Assembly: GCA_903970575.1 (NCBI GenBank) | Contig: CAJCJC010000446.1 | Location: forward strand, 1 to 10,056 | Direction of reading: 5' to 3' | Length of the DNA: 10,056 nucleotides | Source of the DNA: Alphaproteobacteria bacterium | Lineage (GTDB): Bacteria > Pseudomonadota > Alphaproteobacteria > BOG-932 > Roseiterribacteraceae | The notes under the pieces: model-generated | Told to the model about the DNA's origin: nothing | Databases searched by the model: none | What the model saw: only the letters and a program-made list of their open reading frames with translations | Program-made: the position numbers and the translations under genes | Shown here: piece by piece, positions 6,689 to 10,056 of the stretch | Numbering within the stretch: position 1 is the stretch's first letter | Layout: every line of letters begins with the position of its first letter

Positions 6689-7387
6689 ATGGATTATATC
6701 TTCCCGCCCATCGCGCGACCGTCCGTTCCCGTCCGTGGCCAGACCAGGTCTTTCGCGGTGCGCCGAATCTTCTGCGTCGGGCGAAATTATAACGACCACG
6801 TCAAGGAAATGGGCGGAGACCCGGCGCGGAGCACCCCATTCTATTTCTGCAAGCCGGCCGATGCGCTCGTACCCGATGGCGCGACGATCCCCTATCCGAT
6901 GCTGACCCAAGATCTTCATCACGAGATCGAACTCGTCATCGCCATCGGCGCCCCCGGCCGCCAAACGTCCGCCGCGGACGCCGAACGCCTGATTTACGGC
7001 TATGCCGTCGGCATCGACCTCACGCGCAGGGATTTGCAGGCGGCGGCGCGCGCCCAGGGCCAGCCCTGGGATTTCGCTAAGGGATTCGACGATTCCGCCC
7101 CCTGTGGGCAGATATCGCGCTTGGCCGACACGGGGCTCATCAATGAAGGCCGGATTTGGCTGTCGGTGAACGGCGCCATCCGCCAGGACGCCAATCTACG
7201 CGACCTGATCTGGAAGGCGCCCGAATTGCTGTCGAACCTGTCGCACGGCGTCGCGCTCCAGCCCGGCGACCTCGTCTACACCGGCACCCCCGCCGGCGTC
7301 GGCGCGCTCGTTCCGGGAGACCGGGTGACGGGCGGGATCGACGGGCTCGGCGAGATCGGCGTGACGATCGGCGAGGCCCTCCGCTGA
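6689..7387 (+). CDS. Fumarylacetoacetate hydrolase-family protein (fumarylpyruvate hydrolase-like)
   Basis: A 232-residue cytoplasmic enzyme of the FAH superfamily, which cleaves C-C bonds of acyl-pyruvates with a divalent metal. Visible motifs are RRIFCVGRNYNDHVKEMG (25-42), the metal-binding HHEIE (Glu79, Glu81) with Asp110 in YAVGIDLTRRD, KGFDDSAP (from 131), and the C-terminal VYTGTPAGVG (197-205). The length and the N-terminal pattern (FPP..PSVPV...FAVRRI) fit bacterial fumarylpyruvate or related hydrolases of gentisate or maleylpyruvate catabolism. The exact substrate cannot be fixed, because no dioxygenase or isomerase gene is adjacent. The start is supported by AGGA six bases upstream. 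It stands alone between a divergent kinase gene and the BlaI gene 58 bases downstream. Confidence 0.88.
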   Translation: MDYIFPPIARPSVPVRGQTRSFAVRRIFCVGRNYNDHVKEMGGDPARSTPFYFCKPADALVPDGATIPYPMLTQDLHHEIELVIAIGAPGRQTSAADAERLIYGYAVGIDLTRRDLQAAARAQGQPWDFAKGFDDSAPCGQISRLADTGLINEGRIWLSVNGAIRQDANLRDLIWKAPELLSNLSHGVALQPGDLVYTGTPAGVGALVPGDRVTGGIDGLGEIGVTIGEALR

Positions 7388-7411
7388 CCGCTTCTTGACG
7401 CCGCTTCTCGG

Positions 7412-7439
7412 TTGACGATCCCCGGTCCAATGTTAGTTT
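7412..7439 (+). promoter_or_regulatory. Possible promoter of the BlaI/M56 unit
   Basis: TTGACG (7412-7417) is followed after 16 bases by TAGTTT (7434-7439), a good -35 with a poor -10. If used, the start would fall close to ATG 7446 and the message would be nearly leaderless; no Shine-Dalgarno sequence precedes that ATG. A second TTGACG lies at 7395-7400. No clear TACA/TGTA BlaI operator is seen. Confidence 0.35.
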
Positions 7440-7445
7440 AGGCGC

Positions 7446-7859
7446 ATGAATGCCTTCGCTGCTCCCAATTTGGGCGATCTCGAACTCGCGACTCTCGAGT
7501 GTATCTGGCGGCTCGGCGACGCCGACGTCAAAGCCGTGCATGCCAAGATCGGCGTCGAGCGTGGACTGAGTTCGAATACCGTTCAATCCACGCTGGAGCG
7601 TCTGTATCGCAAGAAATTGCTGACGCGCCGCAAGGTTAGCCACGCGTTCGTCTACAGCGCGGTTGTCGATCGCGCCGGCGTGCTGGAGCAAACCATCAAC
7701 GCCGCCATCTCTCGTCTGAACGGCGGTGAAACCGGCGCCGTTCTGACCGCGTTCGTCGATTTCGCGGCCCGGACCGACAAATCCATGCTGCTCGAACTTG
7801 AACGTTTGGTGGCGGCGCGCATCGGCGCCAAGACAGGCGAGGGGGACGACGAATGCTGA
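7446..7859 (+). CDS. BlaI/MecI-family transcriptional repressor
   Basis: A 137-residue protein. Residues about 9-75 form the family's winged helix (LGDLELATLECIWRLG; recognition helix LSSNTVQSTLERLYRKKLL; wing TRRKVSHAFVYSAVV). The C-terminal half would be the dimerisation helices. BlaI-type repressors bind as dimers to operators of resistance or stress genes and are inactivated when cleaved by a partner M56 protease. That protease is encoded immediately downstream with a 7-base overlap, which is the classic pairing. No beta-lactamase or penicillin-binding protein gene is present, so the regulated target is unknown and may be the operon itself. ATG 7446 gives the expected N-terminus although no ribosome binding site is seen. 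Confidence 0.9.
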   Translation: MNAFAAPNLGDLELATLECIWRLGDADVKAVHAKIGVERGLSSNTVQSTLERLYRKKLLTRRKVSHAFVYSAVVDRAGVLEQTINAAISRLNGGETGAVLTAFVDFAARTDKSMLLELERLVAARIGAKTGEGDDEC

Positions 7860-8791
7860 CCATCCCCTTCGTGCTGCTGGTGCTGGCGATCCTGGTGTCC
7901 CTGGCTTCGGTGATCTGCCATGTCGCGCTGCCTTCGATCCTGCGGATACTGGACTCCGTGGCGCCCGAATTGCGCGCGCAGCTTCTCTTGTTCGCCGCCG
8001 GCGCGCCATGGTTGATCGGGGCAAGCGTCCTGATGTCCTCGCTCGGCGACATTTTTTTCGGCGCCTGCGATTTCGGCAGCGCCTGCCTCTGGAATGAAGA
8101 CCCCGCGGGCATTCGACCGGAATCGATTCTCGCCGCGCTCCCACTTTTATGCGCCACGATCTTTCTATGCGCCCGCGCCGTCAGGCAGCGCCTGATATCG
8201 CGCCGGGTCCTGTCGGCGTTCGACGCCGCGAGCGACCTGGTCGCCGACTCGGCTGTTCGGGTCATTCCAAACGGCGCCGCGTTCGCGTTCGCCGGCGGTG
8301 GGCGCGTTTACGTGTCCAGCGCGATCCAAGACCGATTATCCCCCGACCAGTATCGCGCCGTCATTCTCCACGAACAGGCGCATCTACGCCGCCGCGATGG
8401 TTTGACCGTATCGATCGCCCGGATTTTGGCGGGAAGTTATGTGCCGCCGTTTCGCGGGCGTTTGCTGAACGCGCTGGCGTTGGCGAACGAGCAATGCTGC
8501 GACGCCCATGCCGCCTCCTTCGTCGGGCGCGATACCGTCGCCGCCGCGATCCTGGCGGTCGAGCGCATGGCGGCCGAACTGGTGAGCGGGGAAAGTCGCG
8601 TCATTGCCGGTCTGCCTGGCTTCGGGGATGGGTTCGTGGCGCCCAGGGTCCGTCGATTGCTGAACATCGAGCCGCCCCCCCCGAATTTCGGAATCGTCAG
8701 AACCGGCGTCGTATTGACGATGCTGTTCGCCTTCCTGGCGGGGGATGTGCTGTATTATTTGGCGATGATGATCCTGTATCCCCGGCTTTGA
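7853..8791 (+). CDS. M56-family membrane metallopeptidase (BlaR1-like, no sensor domain)
   Basis: A 312-residue membrane protease. Hydrophobic segments lie at about 3-26, 42-68, 88-108 and 281-306. The cytoplasmic catalytic part carries the zinc motif HEQAH (173-177, catalytic Glu174) and the downstream ligand region ANEQCCDAHA with probable third ligand Glu213. BlaR1 and MecR1 are nearly twice as long because a penicillin-binding sensor follows the last helix; here the protein ends six residues after it. The input signal is therefore not a beta-lactam acylating this protein, or it comes from a partner. By analogy it would cleave the BlaI-family repressor encoded just upstream. The start overlaps the blaI stop by 7 bases and follows GAGGGGGA (7839-7846), pointing to coupled translation. 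Confidence 0.88.
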   Translation: MLTIPFVLLVLAILVSLASVICHVALPSILRILDSVAPELRAQLLLFAAGAPWLIGASVLMSSLGDIFFGACDFGSACLWNEDPAGIRPESILAALPLLCATIFLCARAVRQRLISRRVLSAFDAASDLVADSAVRVIPNGAAFAFAGGGRVYVSSAIQDRLSPDQYRAVILHEQAHLRRRDGLTVSIARILAGSYVPPFRGRLLNALALANEQCCDAHAASFVGRDTVAAAILAVERMAAELVSGESRVIAGLPGFGDGFVAPRVRRLLNIEPPPPNFGIVRTGVVLTMLFAFLAGDVLYYLAMMILYPRL

Positions 8792-8794
8792 TTT

Positions 8795-9165
8795 ATGCCG
8801 CTTAAAACACTCGCGCCGATTCTGACGACGGACGACATGGATCGGTCGGTCCGCTTCTACGTCGATCTGCTTGGGTTTACCTGTGGCATGCGGACGACCG
8901 CCTATTCGAACCTGTATCGCGACTCCGTGCGCATCATTCTGGCCGCGCCGAATGCGCATGAGGAATGGCAAGGCCCGAAATTCACGGGCCAACTCTATAT
9001 CGGTCTGGAGACGGCCGAGAGGTGGATGCGCTGTGGGCTAAACTGAAGGATCGCGCCGACATCATCTACGCGGTGGACGATTTCGACTATGGCGCGCGCG
9101 AGTTTGGCATTCGCGACGATAGCGGGTATGCCCTGGCCTTCGGCGCGCCGTCGACGACAGCCTAG
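8795..9165 (+). pseudogene. VOC/glyoxalase-fold protein, frameshifted
   Basis: The first frame from ATG 8795 gives a typical VOC opening (MPLKTLAPILTTDDMDRSVRFYVDLLGF) and stays sensible up to GLETAE, then reads nonsense to TGA at 9044-9046. The next frame continues the family pattern as EVDALWAKLKDRADIIY, DDFDYGAREFGIRDDSGY and a C-terminal FGAPSTTA, stopping at 9163-9165. Restoring one G near 9019 (GAGAGG to GAGGAGG) rejoins a protein of about 124 residues, a normal length for small bleomycin-resistance/glyoxalase-like proteins. The substrate is unknown. It begins three bases after the M56 stop, so it belongs to the BlaI/M56 unit. It could be a real mutation or a sequencing error; I see no slippery heptamer favouring programmed frameshifting. 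Confidence 0.8.
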
Positions 9166-9225
9166 ACTTATCCCCGCTACGATTCGTCCACTGACCTTGG
9201 GCCGGGGATGATAGAAGCATGTGCC

Positions 9226-9254
9226 TTGATACGTATTACGTATCACCTTATATT
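9226..9254 (+). promoter_or_regulatory. higBA promoter (sigma70-like)
   Basis: TTGATA (9226-9231) and TATATT (9249-9254) are separated by 17 bases, each one mismatch from the sigma70 consensus. Transcription would start around 9260-9262, only about four to six bases before the toxin ATG, with no ribosome binding site between. The toxin message would thus be nearly leaderless. Confidence 0.75.
9227..9245. promoter_or_regulatory. Perfect 19-bp palindrome, probable HigA operator
   Basis: TGATACGTA-T-TACGTATCA is a perfect inverted repeat with a one-base centre. It overlaps the -35 element and fills most of the spacer of the higBA promoter. Antitoxins of the HigA type autoregulate by binding such palindromes, so a bound HigA dimer would block polymerase here. 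Binding is inferred from position and symmetry. Confidence 0.75.
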
Positions 9255-9265
9255 AAGTCTGCCAC

Positions 9266-9547
9266 ATGATCCTATCTTTCAGATGCAAGGAGACCGGGCG
9301 AATTTGGGAGGGTCGATCGAGCCGAAAGTTTCCTGCCGACATCCAGGATCGTGCGTTGCGCAAGCTACGCCAGTTGGATGCCTCGGCGACGCTCGAAGAT
9401 TTGCGTAATCCGCCCGGCAATCGCCTTGAGGCTTTGAAAGACGATCGCGCGGGGCAAATGAGTATTCGAATCAACAACCAATGGCGCATTTGTTTCGAGT
9501 GGACGCAGGGCGACGCGACCAATGTCGAAATCGTCGATTACCACTGA
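9266..9547 (+). CDS. higB: HigB-type toxin (RelE/ParE superfamily)
   Basis: A 93-residue protein with the HigB pattern: short N-terminal strand, helices RKFPADIQDRALRKLRQLD (about 20-38), the LRNPPGNRLEALKDDRAGQ loop, and the core strand MSIRINNQWRICFEW (65-79), ending in VEIVDYH. HigB toxins are ribosome-dependent mRNA endonucleases. Basic residues in the SIRINNQWR segment and the terminal Tyr-His are in the usual place for the active site. The gene precedes its antitoxin, the inverted order typical of higBA. There is no Shine-Dalgarno sequence, and the start lies about 12 bases after the -10 box. The pair sits between a broken VOC gene and a convergent membrane-protein gene, consistent with an acquired module. 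Confidence 0.92.
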   Translation: MILSFRCKETGRIWEGRSSRKFPADIQDRALRKLRQLDASATLEDLRNPPGNRLEALKDDRAGQMSIRINNQWRICFEWTQGDATNVEIVDYH

Positions 9548-9562
9548 ATTCAGTCGCCGCGC

Positions 9563-9568
9563 GAAGGG
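9563..9568 (+). promoter_or_regulatory. Ribosome binding site of higA
   Basis: GAAGGG lies seven bases before ATG 9576. It supports that start over the in-frame ATG at 9522, which lies within the toxin gene. Confidence 0.65.
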
Positions 9569-9575
9569 CACAACC

Positions 9576-9878
9576 ATGGAACGGCTTCATAACCCACATC
9601 CGGGCGAAATTTTAAAGGAAGATTTTCTGAACGAAATCGGCATGAGCCAGAATCGCCTGGCGCATGCCCTCGGCGTTCCGGGCAATCGAATCCATGCGAT
9701 CGTCAACGGCGCCCGCGACATCACCGCCGACACCGATCTGCGCCTATGCAAATTCTTCGGATTGTCGGAAGGCTACTTCCTCCGCCTTCAGAATGCATAT
9801 GACATGCTCGAAGCCAAGCGCGGCATGGCGGCGCAAATCGACAAGATCACACCCTACAAGCCGGTCCAAGCCGCGTAG
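9576..9878 (+). CDS. higA: HigA-type antitoxin (XRE-family HTH)
   Basis: A 100-residue protein. It opens with the HigA signature HNPHPGEILKEDFL, followed by an XRE helix-turn-helix (MSQNRLAHALGVPGNRIHAIVNGARDITADTDLRL, about 23-57) and the conserved FFGLSEGYFLRLQNAYDM. It would neutralise HigB by direct binding and repress the operon, probably at the palindrome 9227-9245. The ATG at 9576 is preferred because the protein then starts at the family signature and a GAAGGG site precedes it. A start at 9522 would add 18 unrelated residues and overlap higB. The gap to the higB stop is 28 bases. Its stop is only seven bases from the stop of the convergent gene, leaving no room for a terminator. Confidence 0.93.
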   Translation: MERLHNPHPGEILKEDFLNEIGMSQNRLAHALGVPGNRIHAIVNGARDITADTDLRLCKFFGLSEGYFLRLQNAYDMLEAKRGMAAQIDKITPYKPVQAA

Positions 9879-9885
9879 TACCCCG

Positions 9886-10056
9886 TCAGGCATAGCTCCG
9901 GCTGACAAACCAGAACACGCCGAGCCCAACCAGAAAGGCGGAGGCGACATCCACGACGATCGGCCGCGGAAGCGACAGCTTCAGTTTCGCTAGCAGCAAT
10001 ACAAAAAGAGTAACCGCGAGCACCAGGGTCAACTGGCCGATTTCGACGCCCAGATT
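9886..10056 (-). CDS. HupE/UreJ-family membrane protein, C-terminal part
   Basis: The reverse strand from the window edge reads open for 56 residues to TGA (9886-9888). It begins NLGVEIGQLTLVLAVTLFVL, a motif typical of the HupE/UreJ_2 family, and ends with a second hydrophobic helix (VDVASAFLVGLGVFWFVSR) and a short tail RSYA. The rest of the gene lies beyond the window. Family members are integral membrane proteins with several helices. Some relatives are linked to nickel or cobalt handling for hydrogenase and urease, but many have no known role. The frame fits the edge exactly with no stops. It converges on higA with a seven-base gap. Confidence 0.75.
   Translation of the reverse strand, partial: NLGVEIGQLTLVLAVTLFVLLLAKLKLSLPRPIVVDVASAFLVGLGVFWFVSRSYA

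Noticed and set aside
7140..8144. Minus-strand open frame of 334 codons
   Set aside because: It spans three well-supported plus-strand genes and is rich in Arg, as expected for a GC-rich shadow frame.
8384..8992. Minus-strand open frame of 202 codons
   Set aside because: It is antisense to the M56 catalytic domain and the VOC gene, with no domain signature.
9170..9209. Inverted repeat ATCCCCG...CGGGGAT as a terminator
   Set aside because: The arms are only 7 bp with a 26-base loop and there is no T-run, so a terminator is not supported.
9522..9575. Upstream in-frame start of higA
   Set aside because: It adds 18 residues not typical of HigA and overlaps the toxin gene; ATG 9576 has a ribosome binding site.

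Overview
The window is GC-rich (about 60%), densely packed with genes, and looks alphaproteobacterial. The pointers are two HWE-type histidine kinases, stand-alone receiver proteins, a promoter-like site matching the EcfG general stress response consensus, and a HupE/UreJ-type membrane protein. A sphingomonad or related lineage is plausible, but I cannot fix the genus from sequence alone.

Left part (1-6563), signalling. After a possible gene end (1-102) and a 222-base leader carrying an EcfG-type promoter match (131-156), a forward operon encodes a GAF-PAS-HWE histidine kinase (325-1872), a stand-alone receiver protein coupled to it by an ATGA overlap (1869-2267), and a Crp/Fnr-family regulator (2296-3096). 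A second cassette converges on it from the minus strand: a 1042-residue CheB-CheR-PAS-HWE kinase (3435-6563) and a second stand-alone receiver (3055-3435), coupled by a one-base stop/start overlap. The two transcription units overlap tail to tail by 42 bp. The same kinase plus single-domain receiver arrangement therefore occurs twice, face to face. My reading, which is inference, is that this is a sensory island feeding a phosphorelay such as the alphaproteobacterial general stress response. No PhyR, NepR or EcfG gene lies in the window.

Middle part (6564-9165). A divergent intergenic region separates the large kinase from a fumarylacetoacetate hydrolase-family enzyme resembling fumarylpyruvate hydrolases (6689-7387). 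Next come a BlaI-family repressor (7446-7859) and an overlapping four-helix M56 metallopeptidase (7853-8791), a BlaR1-like protease without the penicillin-sensing domain. Three bases further on is a VOC/glyoxalase-fold gene (8795-9165) broken by an apparent single-base deletion near 9019.

Right part (9166-10056). A higBA toxin-antitoxin pair (9266-9547 and 9576-9878) is preceded by a strong sigma70-like promoter with a perfect 19-bp palindrome between its -35 and -10 elements. This is a probable autoregulation operator, and the toxin transcript would be nearly leaderless. The window ends inside a minus-strand gene whose last 56 residues look like the C-terminus of a HupE/UreJ-family membrane protein.

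No rRNA, tRNA, CRISPR array or insertion sequence was seen. The most interesting items are the mirrored HWE kinase/receiver cassettes with a candidate stress-sigma promoter, the sensor-less BlaI/M56 pair, and the compact higBA operator-promoter.
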